Source of the DNA: Allobosea caraganae | GTDB taxonomy: Bacteria > Pseudomonadota > Alphaproteobacteria > Rhizobiales > Beijerinckiaceae | Assembly (NCBI RefSeq): GCF_003351345.1 | Contig: NZ_QQTO01000016.1 | Location: forward strand, 1-64,000 | Direction: 5' to 3' | Length of the DNA: 64,000 bases | Shown here: piece by piece, positions 34,983 to 42,686 of the stretch | How positions within the stretch are numbered: the first letter of the stretch is position 1 | Layout: every line of letters starts with the position of its first letter | Position numbers and translations under genes: made by a program | Notes under the pieces: generated by a model | What the model saw: only the letters and a program-made list of their open reading frames with translations | What the model was told of the DNA's origin: nothing | Databases searched by the model: none

Positions 34983-35795
34983 GTGAAACTCAGGATCGGC
35001 TACGAGCTCACCTACGATTTTCCGCAGCCGACCCCGATCATCCTGATGCTGAACGTGCATTTCAGCCGGGTCTCCGACCTGGCCGGGCCGGACCAGATGC
35101 GGATCAGCCCGCCGGTTCGCGTCAGCGCCTATCGCGACGGCTTCGGCAACTGGTGCAGCCGGCTGCTGGCGCCGCAGGGCCGCATGCTGATCTCGGCCGA
35201 CGCCGTGATCAGCGACACTGGTTTGCCGGAGGAGATCCGGTACGATGCCGGGCAGGTCCCGGTCGAGCAATTGCCGGAGGAGTGCATCGTCTTCCTGCTC
35301 GCCAGCCGCTTCTGCGACAGCGACCGCCTGCTCGACCTCGCCTGGCAGCTCTTCGGCCATACCCAGCCCGGCGCGCCGCGCGTGCAGGCGATCTGCGACT
35401 TCGTGCACCAGCGCATCGCCTTCGACTACAACGACGCCAGCGTGACGCGGACGGCGTCCGACGCCTATCGCGAGGGCCGCGGCGTCTGCCGCGACTATGC
35501 CCATCTCGCGATCGCCTTCTGCCGGGCGATGAACATCCCGGCGCGCTATTGCACCTGCTATCTCGGCGATGTCGGCACGCCGCCGCCCTATCCGCCGGGC
35601 GATTTCGCGGCGTCCTTCGAGGCCTATCTCAGCGCTGGCTGGCAGATGTTCGACCCGCGCAACAACGTGCCGCGGATCGGCCGCGTGCTGATCGCGCGCG
35701 GGCGCGACGCGGCCGATGTCGCCATCGCCACCACGTTCGGGCCGAATACGCTTACGGGCTTCAAGGTCTGGACCGACGAGGTCGTCGAGGCCTGA
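34983..35795 (+). CDS. Transglutaminase-like cysteine protease family protein
   Basis: A 270-residue protein with a bacterial transglutaminase N-terminal domain (KLRIGYELTYDFPQPTPIIL) and a transglutaminase-like core. The catalytic Cys is in GRGVCRDYAHLAIAFCRA near residue 170. A later acidic position is in GWQMFDPRNN near 225. The core His is expected around CTCYLGD or AYLSAGW but was not firmly placed. Such proteins are usually amidases or peptidases. The start is GTG at 34983, with AGAAGG upstream. Confidence 0.83.
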   Translation: MKLRIGYELTYDFPQPTPIILMLNVHFSRVSDLAGPDQMRISPPVRVSAYRDGFGNWCSRLLAPQGRMLISADAVISDTGLPEEIRYDAGQVPVEQLPEECIVFLLASRFCDSDRLLDLAWQLFGHTQPGAPRVQAICDFVHQRIAFDYNDASVTRTASDAYREGRGVCRDYAHLAIAFCRAMNIPARYCTCYLGDVGTPPPYPPGDFAASFEAYLSAGWQMFDPRNNVPRIGRVLIARGRDAADVAIATTFGPNTLTGFKVWTDEVVEA

Positions 35796-35820
35796 GGCGC
35801 AGCCGCCAGGCCAGATCGCC

Positions 35821-35840
35821 GTGCGTCCTCTCGGACGCAC
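35821..35840. terminator. Hairpin after the transglutaminase-like gene
   Basis: A perfect 8-bp stem GTGCGTCC/GGACGCAC with a TCTC loop, 25 bases past the stop codon. No T run. Confidence 0.45.
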
Positions 35841-35864
35841 AGTGGCGATCCAGGCTTTTGTCAT

Positions 35865-35910
35865 TGCATCGGATTTTCCCGAAAGTGGATTCCACTTTTC
35901 GGTCCGATGC
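35865..35910. repeat. Family E palindrome, copy 3
   Basis: GCATCGGATTTTCCCGAAAG pairs with CCACTTTTCGGTCCGATGC. It lies between the convergent transglutaminase-like gene and the small hypothetical gene at 35912. Confidence 0.8.
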
Positions 35911-35911
35911 T

Positions 35912-36142
35912 CTAGCCGGCGGCTTCGCTATCCGCCGCAGGAGCCTTCTCGTCGAAGAGCGGAGCGACGTCCGGCTTCCTCGCGCGCAGCGGGGTCTTGC
36001 GGGTGAGGCCCTTGGATTTCACGGCGGGCTCGTCGGCCTCCGCAGGCCGCGGCTCGAATTGCGCCGGAGCCGGCCGTGGGGCCTCAGCGGGCTGAGTGGT
36101 CTTCGCAGCCGTCTCCGGCTCGATCGTCTTGAAGCGGATCAT
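35912..36142 (-). CDS. Small Pro/Ala-rich hypothetical protein
   Basis: A 76-residue protein beginning MIRFKTIEPETAAKTTQPAE, rich in Ala, Pro, Glu and Lys and probably disordered. It has a basic centre (KSKGLTRKTPLRARKPD). No domain was recognised. It is the first of several very small minus-strand genes, each with its own start. The coding status is moderate because composition is low-complexity. Confidence 0.5.
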   Translation of the reverse strand: MIRFKTIEPETAAKTTQPAEAPRPAPAQFEPRPAEADEPAVKSKGLTRKTPLRARKPDVAPLFDEKAPAADSEAAG

Positions 36143-36218
36143 CGTGGTCCTGTCGGTTGGCTTGAGCCGTGGCTGACATGCCCCCGACGGGCTGGATATC
36201 GCTGCTCGGGGGCCGTGT

Positions 36219-36350
36219 TCACTTCTTCTTCGGCGTGGCGGCCTTTGCGACCACTGCGGCGAAGGTCGAGGGCGCGGCGGCTGCGACCTTCGGCTTGTCC
36301 TTCTTCGGCTTCTTGGCTTCGCGGTTGCCGCGTTGTTCGCCTTTTGCCAT
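36219..36350 (-). CDS. Very small basic protein MAKGEQR type
   Basis: A 43-residue protein (MAKGEQRGNREAKKPKKDKP start, ending AATPKKK) with a very high Lys content. Small proteins with this N-terminal pattern are widespread in Hyphomicrobiales as unnamed hypotheticals, which supports coding. It could bind nucleic acid, but nothing shows this. The longer in-frame extension upstream was not used because it lacks this pattern. Confidence 0.6.
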   Translation of the reverse strand: MAKGEQRGNREAKKPKKDKPKVAAAAPSTFAAVVAKAATPKKK

Positions 36351-36396
36351 GGGATCGGCTCCTTGTTTCGAGGCCGCGGGCTGCGGCCTTGCAGGG

Positions 36397-36507
36397 TCAG
36401 GCCAGCCGGAGCTGCGTATCGATCGCCACGATCGGAAACGCACGCGGGGCCGCATTCGCTGCGGGCGCGGCGTGCTGCTTTTCGGGATCGATGGTGCTTT
36501 CGGTCAT
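36397..36507 (-). CDS. Possible micro-ORF of 36 residues
   Basis: An open frame from an ATG at 36507, starting MTESTIDPEKQHAAPAANAA and ending DTQLRLA. Codon use resembles the neighbours (high third-position GC). It lies in the same orientation between other small genes, but no clear ribosome binding site precedes it. Reported as a weak candidate only. Confidence 0.3.
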   Translation of the reverse strand: MTESTIDPEKQHAAPAANAAPRAFPIVAIDTQLRLA

Positions 36508-36640
36508 TGCGGCCGGCTTTCGGCTGCCGCGGCTGTCCCGGACAGAGGCCGGGCGCACATGTCGAAGCAGAATCGGAGTCTAGGGCAGAGCCTGCGCGGG
36601 TGCACGCGGTTTCTTGCGCAACACGCGAGGAGGGGTTGCT

Positions 36641-36868
36641 TCAGGCGCGCGCGTCCAGCCAGGCCTTGCGCCGCAGCACCATGCTCACAGCGCCGGCGCT
36701 CCAGCGCGGCCGGCCCCAGCAGGGAAAGCCGCGGCGGTTCAAGCGGCGGGCGATGTCGGCTGGGTCGTCTATGCCGGCCGCGACGAGCTGGCCGATCAGC
36801 GCGCCGGCCGCCTCGACGAAGATCGCGAACAGCGCCCGCTCGAGCCGGCGCTCCCTGCCATCACGCAA
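36641..36868 (-). CDS. Small basic hypothetical protein
   Basis: A 75-residue protein. The C-terminal half (IARRLNRRGFPCWGRPRWSA followed by GAVSMVLRR) resembles the small helical segment seen after the catalytic domain of serine recombinases (A-x-x-L-N-x-x-G-x-x-x-x-x-G-x-x-W-x-x-x-x-V-x-x-x-L-x-x). The rest of a recombinase is absent. It may be a short DNA-binding protein or a remnant. No partner was recognised. Confidence 0.5.
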   Translation of the reverse strand: MRDGRERRLERALFAIFVEAAGALIGQLVAAGIDDPADIARRLNRRGFPCWGRPRWSAGAVSMVLRRKAWLDARA

Positions 36869-36870
36869 TC

Positions 36871-36890
36871 GGCCGGGCTTTCGCCCGGCC
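36871..36890. terminator. Hairpin between two small genes
   Basis: A perfect 8-bp stem GGCCGGGC/GCCCGGCC with a TTTC loop, 36 bases past the stop of the minus-strand gene at 36926. No T run. Confidence 0.45.
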
Positions 36891-36925
36891 GAATCCGCCT
36901 GGATATGGTCAATTCTTGCGAGAAT

Positions 36926-37156
36926 TCAGCGTACTCCCAGGCCGAAGCTGGGCTCGACCGCGTTGGGCGAGAGCATCACCGCGTTGGGATGGCCGCCCTC
37001 GAACAAGGCGAAGCGGACAGCGTCCTTCTTGTCGCGGAAGATGCCCTCGGACTTGCCTTCGAGATCGCGGGCGACCCAGAAGCCGGCCTTGGACTGGCCG
37101 ACCAGGAAGAGATGGCTCGTGGCATCGAGCGGTTGGATAGGCGTGGATTGGCCCAT
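36926..37156 (-). CDS. Small hypothetical protein, 76 residues
   Basis: It begins MGQSTPIQPLDATSHLFLVG and has a compact alternating pattern (FWVARDLEGKSEGIFRDKKD, then AVRFALFEGGHPNAVMLS) that suggests a small alpha/beta domain. The layout, with a strand, a basic turn, and then a helix starting with KKDAVRFA, is like small single-domain proteins of unknown function in Hyphomicrobiales. Function is unknown. Confidence 0.6.
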   Translation of the reverse strand: MGQSTPIQPLDATSHLFLVGQSKAGFWVARDLEGKSEGIFRDKKDAVRFALFEGGHPNAVMLSPNAVEPSFGLGVR

Positions 37157-37190
37157 GTCTTTCGTACTTAGCCTCTTTCGTGCTCAGCGC

Positions 37191-37376
37191 TCAGTTCGGC
37201 ATCATCAGCCAGGTGCGCAGGGCGACCAGGCCGGCCGCGACCAGCATCATCACGGCGAGAACGGCGAGCTCCGCCGCCAGGATTCCGACCTGCGGCCGCT
37301 TGGTCGCAATGCTGCGATAGACGGCGCGGGCGCGGCGCTGGTGAGGGGTGTAGGCGTTGGTGACATCAATCGTCAT
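37191..37376 (-). CDS. Small single-TM protein
   Basis: A 61-residue protein with a basic N-terminal half (HQRRARAVYRSIATKRPQ) and one C-terminal TM helix (ILAAELAVLAVMMLVAAGLV). A GGAGGT about 6 nt upstream fixes the start at 37376. It is probably an inner-membrane small protein; role is unknown. Confidence 0.55.
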   Translation of the reverse strand: MTIDVTNAYTPHQRRARAVYRSIATKRPQVGILAAELAVLAVMMLVAAGLVALRTWLMMPN

Positions 37377-37505
37377 ATCGACCTCCATCGATGACGGAGA
37401 TGTAGGTCCGGCCCCGGTAAGCTCGCCATGCGGAAGATGCTGCAGCGCATAAGGCCGGCATAAAGGCCGCTTGCCTGCGCCGATTTTCCCTGCGATGGGC
37501 CGGGA

Positions 37506-37985
37506 ATGAGCGAAGCGCCAAACCCGATCGCGATCTATGTCGATGCCGATGCCTGCCCGGTGAAGCCCGAGATCTACCGGGTGGCCGAGCGGCACCGGCT
37601 GAAAGTCTTCGTCGTCGCCAACTCGTTCATGGCGGTGCCGCGCGAGAGCTGGATCGAGCGCGTCATCGTCTCCGACGGGTTCGATGCGGCCGATAACTGG
37701 ATCGCGGAGCGGGTCGGGCGTGGCTCGATCGTTGTCACCTCCGACATCCCGCTGGCCGACCGCTGCATCAAGGCCGGCGCCGACGTCATCGGTCCGACCG
37801 GAAAACCCTTCACCGAGGCCTCGATCGGCATGGCGCTGGCGACGCGCGACATGATGGAGGACCTGCGCGCGGCCGGCACCGTGACCGGCGGGCCGAAGCC
37901 GTTCTCGGCGCGGGATCGCTCGGCCTTCCTGCAGGCGCTGGACGTCGCGATCCAGCGGCTGAAGCGGGCGGGATTTACCGGGTAA
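37506..37985 (+). CDS. YaiI/YqxD family protein (UPF0178, DUF188)
   Basis: A 159-residue protein with the UPF0178 pattern: [20 protein letters not shown] near residue 10, [16 protein letters not shown] in the middle, and [20 protein letters not shown]. Asp-rich motifs suggest a PIN-like nuclease fold. Biological role is unsettled in the family. The start [10 protein letters not shown] is the only reasonable one. Confidence 0.9.
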   Translation: MSEAPNPIAIYVDADACPVKPEIYRVAERHRLKVFVVANSFMAVPRESWIERVIVSDGFDAADNWIAERVGRGSIVVTSDIPLADRCIKAGADVIGPTGKPFTEASIGMALATRDMMEDLRAAGTVTGGPKPFSARDRSAFLQALDVAIQRLKRAGFTG

Positions 37986-38003
37986 AAAGAGAAGCGCGAG
38001 GAA

Positions 38004-38152
38004 CCCTCCCCCGTGTGGGAGAGGGCAGGGTGGGAGCCTGCGGTTAGACGCTGCTGCTGTGAGCTATCCGCGGCTCTGTTTCCGCTTCGCTGGTTTTCTG
38101 TCCGGCCCTCACCCGCCCCTGCCGGGGCACCTTCTCCCACACGGGAGAAGGG
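38004..38152. repeat. Family A palindrome, copy 3
   Basis: The left arm CCCTCCCCCGTGTGGGAGAG and the right arm CTTCTCCCACACGGGAGAAG are near reverse complements; the inner arms GGGCAGGGTGGGAG and CTCACCCGCCC are less perfect. It follows the YaiI gene and precedes the Bug-family gene, which keep the same direction. Confidence 0.8.
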
Positions 38153-38287
38153 AAGAGGGCGTCGTGCTCGGCGTAGTCGGCGAGCCCGCTCGTGAAACGG
38201 CGTTAGCCGACGCTGGACGCATGGCGCCTTTGCCCGTAAATCCTCGGCGAAAGCCCGTTTCCCAATCGGGCTTCTGGGAGGAATTTC

Positions 38288-39262
38288 ATGTCGATCACCC
38301 GCCGTTCCGCGCTCGGCCTCGTTGCCGGCGCCGTCTTCGCTCCGGCCGTCGTCCGGGCCCAGGCCTTCCCGTCGAAGCCGATCAGCCTGGTCGTGCCCTA
38401 TCCGGCCGGCGGCCCGACCGACGCGATCGCCCGCTTCGTGGCGCAGGACCTCTCGACTTCGATCGGCCAGAACGTGCTGGTCGACAACCGCGCCGGCGCG
38501 TCCGGCGCCGTCGGCACCCGCGCCGTCGCCCATGGCGCGGCCGATGGCTACACGATCGTGTTCGGCAACAACCAGACGCATGGCAACAACATGTTCCTGC
38601 TGAAGGATCCGGGCTACGACGCGGTCAAGGATTTCGCGCCGCTCGCCGGCGTCGGCGCCTTCGAGCATGCCTTCGTGGTGCGCAACGACCTGCCGGCCAA
38701 GACCATCCCCGAGCTGATCGCGCTGGCCAAGGCCGATCCCGAGAAGCTCAACTACGGCTCGACCGGCGTCGGCTCCGGCTCGCATCTCGCCATGGAACTG
38801 TTCATGCAGCGCACCGGTATCAAGATGACGCATGTGCCGTTCCGCGGCGCCGCGCCGCTGGTGCAGGAGATCATCGGCGGCCGCATCGACATCGCCAACT
38901 CGACGCTGCCGAGCGTGCTGGAGCAGATCAACGCCGGCACGCTGCGGGCGCTCGCCATCGCGAGCCCGGAGCGCAACCCCTACGCCAAGCAGATCCCGAC
39001 GCTGCGCGAGCAGGGCGTGAACAATGCCGACGCCGATTCCTGGGCCGCCTTCTTCGCGCCGGCGGCGACGCCGCAGCCGATCTTGGACCAGCTCTCGAAG
39101 GCGATCATCGCTTCGCTCGCCAAGCCGGAGACCAGCAAGGCGATCCTGAACCTCGGCTTCACGCTGAAGGTGCGCGATCCAGCCGCGTTCAAGCCCTACC
39201 ACATCCAGGAGATCGCGACCTGGAAGCAGATCATCACTGACGCCGGCGTGAAGCCGGAGTAG
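38288..39262 (+). CDS. Bug-family tripartite tricarboxylate transporter receptor
   Basis: A 324-residue periplasmic binding protein of the Bug (TctC-like) family. The signal peptide has RRSALGLVAGAVFAPAVVRA. The mature start FPSKPISLVVPYPAGGPTDA is the usual Bug opening; VDNRAGASGAVGTR and YGSTGVGSGSHLAMELF are the ligand-pocket strands. It captures a carboxylate or similar small molecule for a TctAB membrane pair, but no tctA or tctB is nearby, so it is an orphan receptor. Confidence 0.9.
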   Translation: MSITRRSALGLVAGAVFAPAVVRAQAFPSKPISLVVPYPAGGPTDAIARFVAQDLSTSIGQNVLVDNRAGASGAVGTRAVAHGAADGYTIVFGNNQTHGNNMFLLKDPGYDAVKDFAPLAGVGAFEHAFVVRNDLPAKTIPELIALAKADPEKLNYGSTGVGSGSHLAMELFMQRTGIKMTHVPFRGAAPLVQEIIGGRIDIANSTLPSVLEQINAGTLRALAIASPERNPYAKQIPTLREQGVNNADADSWAAFFAPAATPQPILDQLSKAIIASLAKPETSKAILNLGFTLKVRDPAAFKPYHIQEIATWKQIITDAGVKPE

Positions 39263-39307
39263 GCGGCGCGGCTTGCTGCGCTTCGCCGGCCCGGGCGACG
39301 CCTCTCC

Positions 39308-39402
39308 CGTCATGGTCGGGCTTGTCCCGACCATCCACGTCTTCGCTCATCCTGGGTGGCGTTCAAGACGTGGATGCTCGGGACAAGCCCGAGCATGACG
39401 GT
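39308..39402. repeat. Family D palindrome, copy 2
   Basis: CGTCATGGTCGGGCTTGTCC at the left and GGACAAGCCCGAGCATGACGG at the right, with CCATCCACGTCTT pairing with AAGACGTGGATG. It follows the Bug gene. Confidence 0.88.
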
Positions 39403-39520
39403 GAGGGCAAACCTTACGACGGGGCCGACCGTTTCACTTCGGCGTGAGCCGGTGGCAACGGAGTGGTGAAGCATCGCGTTATGCTCCACTGCCGTTCGCA
39501 GGAACGACAGGGAGAACTCG

Positions 39521-40654
39521 ATGCGCCCCACCGCCCTTGCCCTCTGCCTCAGCGCCGTGCTTTCAGCCTTCGCCAGCACGCTTCCGGCCGGCGCCCAGCA
39601 GCGCTTTCCGTCGAGTGCTGGCGAACTCGTGGTCGAGACGGTCGCGGGCGGGCTCGAAAATCCCTGGGGCCTCGCCTTCCTGCCGGATGGGCGCATGCTG
39701 GTGACGGAGCGGCCGGGCCGGCTGCGGCTGGTCTCGGCCTCCGGCGAGCTGTCGCGGCCGATCACCGGCGTGCCCAGCGTGATGGCGCGGGGGCAGGGCG
39801 GGCTGCTCGATGTCGCGCTCGATCCGAACTTCGCGCAGAACCGGCAGATCTACCTGTCCTTCGCCGAGCCGCGCGCCGGCGGCAACGGCACCAGCGTCGC
39901 CAAGGCGCGGCTCAGCGCCAACGGCACGGCGCTGGAAGGCCTGAGCGTGATCTTCCGGCAGATGCCGACGATCAACAGCAACATGCATTTCGGCTCGCGG
40001 CTGGTCTTCGACCGCACGGGCGCGCTCTTCGTCACGGTCGGCGACCGCTACAGCCAGCGCGACCAGGCGCAGAACCCGGCCAACCATCTCGGCAAGGTGC
40101 TGCGCATCAGCACCGATGGCGGCGCCGCCCCGGGCAATCCGAAGAAGGAGGGCTGGGCGCCGGAGATCTGGTCGATCGGCCATCGCAACGTCCAGGGCGC
40201 GGCGCTGCATCCGGAGAGCGGCCAGCTCTGGACCGCCGAACATGGCGCGCGCGGCGGCGACGAGGTCAACGCCCCCAAGGCCGGGCTGAACTATGGCTGG
40301 CCGGTCATCACCTACGGCATCGACTATTCCGGCGTGAAGATCGGCGAGGGCACGTCGAAACCGGGCATGGAGCAGCCGCTGTTCTATTGGGACCCGTCGA
40401 TTGCGCCTTCGGGCGCCGCCTTCTATACCGGCGCGGTCTGGCCGGCCTGGAAGAACTCGCTCTTCGTCGGCGCGCTCGCCGGCCAGATGCTGGTCCGGCT
40501 GTCGACGAGCGGCGAGGCCGTGACCGGCGAGGAGCGCCTGCTCACCACCATCAGCGAGCGCATCCGCGATGTCCGGCAGGGGCCGGACGGGTTTCTCTAC
40601 CTGTTGAGCGATGATGCCGGCGGGAAGATCTTGCGGGTGCGGCCGGCCCGGTAA
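39521..40654 (+). CDS. PQQ-type soluble aldose sugar dehydrogenase family protein
   Basis: A 377-residue exported protein (signal peptide with ALALCLSAVLSAFASTLPAG then AQQ). The six-bladed propeller signature is GGLENPWGLAFLPDGRMLVT near residue 45. The catalytic-region His and metal loop appear as MPTINSNMHFGSRLVF, and a later IWSIGHRNVQGAALH and AEHGARGGDEVN complete the YliI/Asd pattern. It oxidises sugars with PQQ in the periplasm. No pqq genes are in the window. Confidence 0.9.
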   Translation: MRPTALALCLSAVLSAFASTLPAGAQQRFPSSAGELVVETVAGGLENPWGLAFLPDGRMLVTERPGRLRLVSASGELSRPITGVPSVMARGQGGLLDVALDPNFAQNRQIYLSFAEPRAGGNGTSVAKARLSANGTALEGLSVIFRQMPTINSNMHFGSRLVFDRTGALFVTVGDRYSQRDQAQNPANHLGKVLRISTDGGAAPGNPKKEGWAPEIWSIGHRNVQGAALHPESGQLWTAEHGARGGDEVNAPKAGLNYGWPVITYGIDYSGVKIGEGTSKPGMEQPLFYWDPSIAPSGAAFYTGAVWPAWKNSLFVGALAGQMLVRLSTSGEAVTGEERLLTTISERIRDVRQGPDGFLYLLSDDAGGKILRVRPAR

Positions 40655-40667
40655 GGCATTCTCCACC

Positions 40668-40754
40668 CGTCATTGCGAGGAGGCGCAGCCGACGAAGCAA
40701 TCCAGGGGCCTCACGCACTTCCTCTGGATTGCTTCGCTGCGCTCGCAATGACGG
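40668..40754. repeat. Family C palindrome, copy 2
   Basis: CCGTCATTGCGAGGAGGCGC at the left, GCTGCGCTCGCAATGACGG at the right, with inner GAAGCAATCCAGGG and CTCTGGATTGCTTC. It lies between the convergent dehydrogenase and small exported protein genes. Confidence 0.88.
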
Positions 40755-40761
40755 GGCGGCC

Positions 40762-41064
40762 TCAGGGCCCGCAATCCCACTCGTTCTCGATGGCGAAGAC
40801 GTTGCGCTTGGCGAGTTCGCCGGTCGGGGAATAGAGGTCGCCGATATAGTACGCAGTGCCGGAGGCATCATGCGTGCTGCGCTCGACCTGCAGCGACCAG
40901 CCCAGGCCGACATGGTTGGCGCCGCGATAGTCGCGGTGGAGGTTGCTCGGCGAGGCGGAGGCGAGGATGCGCGCGCTGTCGTCGCTCGGGCTGCAGGTCG
41001 GGCCGGCGAGGACCGGGCTCGCGGCGGCCAGAAGGCAGCCGGCGATCAATGCCGTTCTAATCAA
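40762..41064 (-). CDS. Small exported hypothetical protein
   Basis: A 100-residue protein. The signal peptide is IRTALIAGCLLAAASPVLA, followed by GPTCSPSDD. The mature part has two Cys (TCSP near the start, WDCGP at the end) that could bridge. It is Ser/Tyr-rich with beta pattern. No family was recognised. Confidence 0.6.
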   Translation of the reverse strand: MIRTALIAGCLLAAASPVLAGPTCSPSDDSARILASASPSNLHRDYRGANHVGLGWSLQVERSTHDASGTAYYIGDLYSPTGELAKRNVFAIENEWDCGP

Positions 41065-41103
41065 GACGTGTCTCCTAAGGCTTAGGCTGGGAAGCGAGGG
41101 CAG

Positions 41104-41862
41104 TCAGGTGATGGCCGCCAGCCGCGTGTCGAGCGCCAGCACCATGCACCAGTGCGGCTCGAAATCGGCGCCGAGCGGCCAGAGTTGCTCCTTGAAGATC
41201 TCGAGCATCCGGGTCTGGTAGCGCTCGAACCAGGACCGCTGGCAAAGCACGAACTTGGTCGCGGCGACAATCGTCTCGCGGTCGATGATGCAGAGCGGCA
41301 CAATCTCAGGATGCGCTTCGAGATAGTTCTGCACAGTTACCATCAGCGTCGGGTAGCCAGGGTGGAGCATGTCGTCGAGGACGAGCAAGCCGCCATCGGC
41401 GAGGCAGGCGGTGGCGAGGGCGAGGTCCTTGGTCAGCGCCGCACGCGAGTGCTCGCCGTCGATATGGATCAAGCGCAGCGTCTTGCCGCCCGCGTGCTTA
41501 AGCAGGTCGGCCGGGGCCATCGCGCCGGCATCGGCCTTGATGGTAACGCGGCGCTCGGGCGCGATGCCGTGCTTCAGGCAATTGGCCTCGAAGCGATCCT
41601 TCACCCCGGCATCCGGCCATTCGAAGATGTCGATGCCGAGCGCGACCTCGCCGGGGTCGAGCGCATGCGCCAGCGCGATGAAGAAGCGGCCCTCGAAGGC
41701 GCCGATCTCGGCGATCGGCCCGCTCACGCCCTCCTCGGTCTGGAGGCGTAGCAATCGCGCGCAGATCGACGCAGCGAAGCGCGAGGACATGCCGACGACG
41801 CTGTCATAGCCCTCGGTGAGATAGGCTTCGACGGCAGGATGTCCGGGCGAGGGAAAGGGCAT
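41104..41862 (-). CDS. Class I SAM-dependent methyltransferase (Methyltransf_24-like)
   Basis: A 252-residue protein. The SAM motif I is IAEIGAFEGRFFIALAHAL near residue 50, and LGIDIFEWPD follows as motif II. The segment LIHIDGEHSRAALTKDLALA with LADGGLLVLDDMLHPG is typical of the Methyltransf_24/CmcI-like group. Acceptor is unknown. The stop is 39 bp from the small exported protein gene on the same strand. Confidence 0.8.
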   Translation of the reverse strand: MPFPSPGHPAVEAYLTEGYDSVVGMSSRFAASICARLLRLQTEEGVSGPIAEIGAFEGRFFIALAHALDPGEVALGIDIFEWPDAGVKDRFEANCLKHGIAPERRVTIKADAGAMAPADLLKHAGGKTLRLIHIDGEHSRAALTKDLALATACLADGGLLVLDDMLHPGYPTLMVTVQNYLEAHPEIVPLCIIDRETIVAATKFVLCQRSWFERYQTRMLEIFKEQLWPLGADFEPHWCMVLALDTRLAAIT

Positions 41863-41867
41863 GTGGT

Positions 41868-42224
41868 TTAAGCCTTGGCCTGGAAGATGAAGAAGGCGCC
41901 GGCCGCGATCAGCGCGAAGCCGATGGCGTGGTTCCAGGTCAGCGGCTCCTTCAGCCAGAACACCGAGAAGCCGGCGAAGACGGTCAAGGTGATGACCTCC
42001 TGCATCGTCTTGAGCTCGGCGGCGGAATAGACCGCCGAGCCGATGCGGTTGGCGGGCACGGCCAGCATGTATTCCGGCAGCGCGATCATCCAGCTCACGA
42101 AGATCGCGAGCGCGATCGCGCTGCTCTTGTAGCTGAGATGGCCATACCAGGCGAAGGTCATGAAGATGTTCGAGCCGAGCAGCATCAGGATCGGCAGGAG
42201 ATGGGCTGAGGTGATCGCGGGCAT
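41868..42224 (-). CDS. DMT-family membrane protein, DUF486
   Basis: A 118-residue protein with four TM helices. It has the DUF486 pattern: an early MLLGSNIFMTFAWYGHLSY, a central EYMLAVPANRIGSAVYSAAE, then LKTMQEVITLTVFAGFSVFW and FALIAAGAFFIF. It belongs to the drug/metabolite transporter clan, but no transport activity is established. It ends 5 bp from the methyltransferase start on the same strand. Confidence 0.85.
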   Translation of the reverse strand: MPAITSAHLLPILMLLGSNIFMTFAWYGHLSYKSSAIALAIFVSWMIALPEYMLAVPANRIGSAVYSAAELKTMQEVITLTVFAGFSVFWLKEPLTWNHAIGFALIAAGAFFIFQAKA

Positions 42225-42288
42225 CGGGACAGCCGTTGGGTAAGGGACGCCAAGCCTAGCGGGCCGGCCGACAACCCGAAAGGGCGGC

Positions 42289-42561
42289 TCAGCCGTAGCG
42301 CAGCTTCATCGACAGGATGGTGAGGACGAGGAGCAGCGTCACCGCATTGGCGCCGATCAGCGGCCAGGACATCAGCAGCACGCCATAGGCCAGCCAGAGC
42401 ACGATGCCGAGCGCGAAGAAGACCTGCGTCCAGAGCGAGATCGCCCTGGTGTCGCGCGTGCGGATCGTGTGCCAGGCCTGCGGCACCCAGCACAGGGTCG
42501 TCAGCGCGGCTGCGGCGAAGCCGAGCATTTCGGTCGTTGCGGTTGGCATGGTCCGGGGCAT
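42289..42561 (-). CDS. SemiSWEET-type PQ-loop sugar transporter
   Basis: A 90-residue three-TM protein. It has the PQ-loop LTTLCWVPQAWHTIRTRDTR near residue 25 and the following SLWTQVFFALGIVLWLAYGV and ANAVTLLLVLTILS helices, as in bacterial SemiSWEETs. These form dimers that facilitate sugar diffusion. Two ATGs are possible (42561, 42549); neither has a strong ribosome binding site. Confidence 0.8.
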   Translation of the reverse strand: MPRTMPTATTEMLGFAAAALTTLCWVPQAWHTIRTRDTRAISLWTQVFFALGIVLWLAYGVLLMSWPLIGANAVTLLLVLTILSMKLRYG

Positions 42562-42686
42562 CTCGAATCGATTGGTCCGCTGCTTAGCTGCTTTTCGCAG
42601 CGTCCGCGCCCTGAAAACCGGCATGGTTAACCTCTCTTAACCCCCGCCGCCCTAGATTCGCGCCATTGCTGAGATTCGGTGGGTTC

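Noticed and set aside
36641..36868. Remnant of a serine recombinase
   Set aside because: Only a short tail-like helix motif matches; no catalytic domain is present, so it is listed as a hypothetical protein.
38253..38273. Hairpin AGCCCG/CGGGCT before the Bug-family gene as a riboswitch
   Set aside because: It is a short simple hairpin with no riboswitch features.
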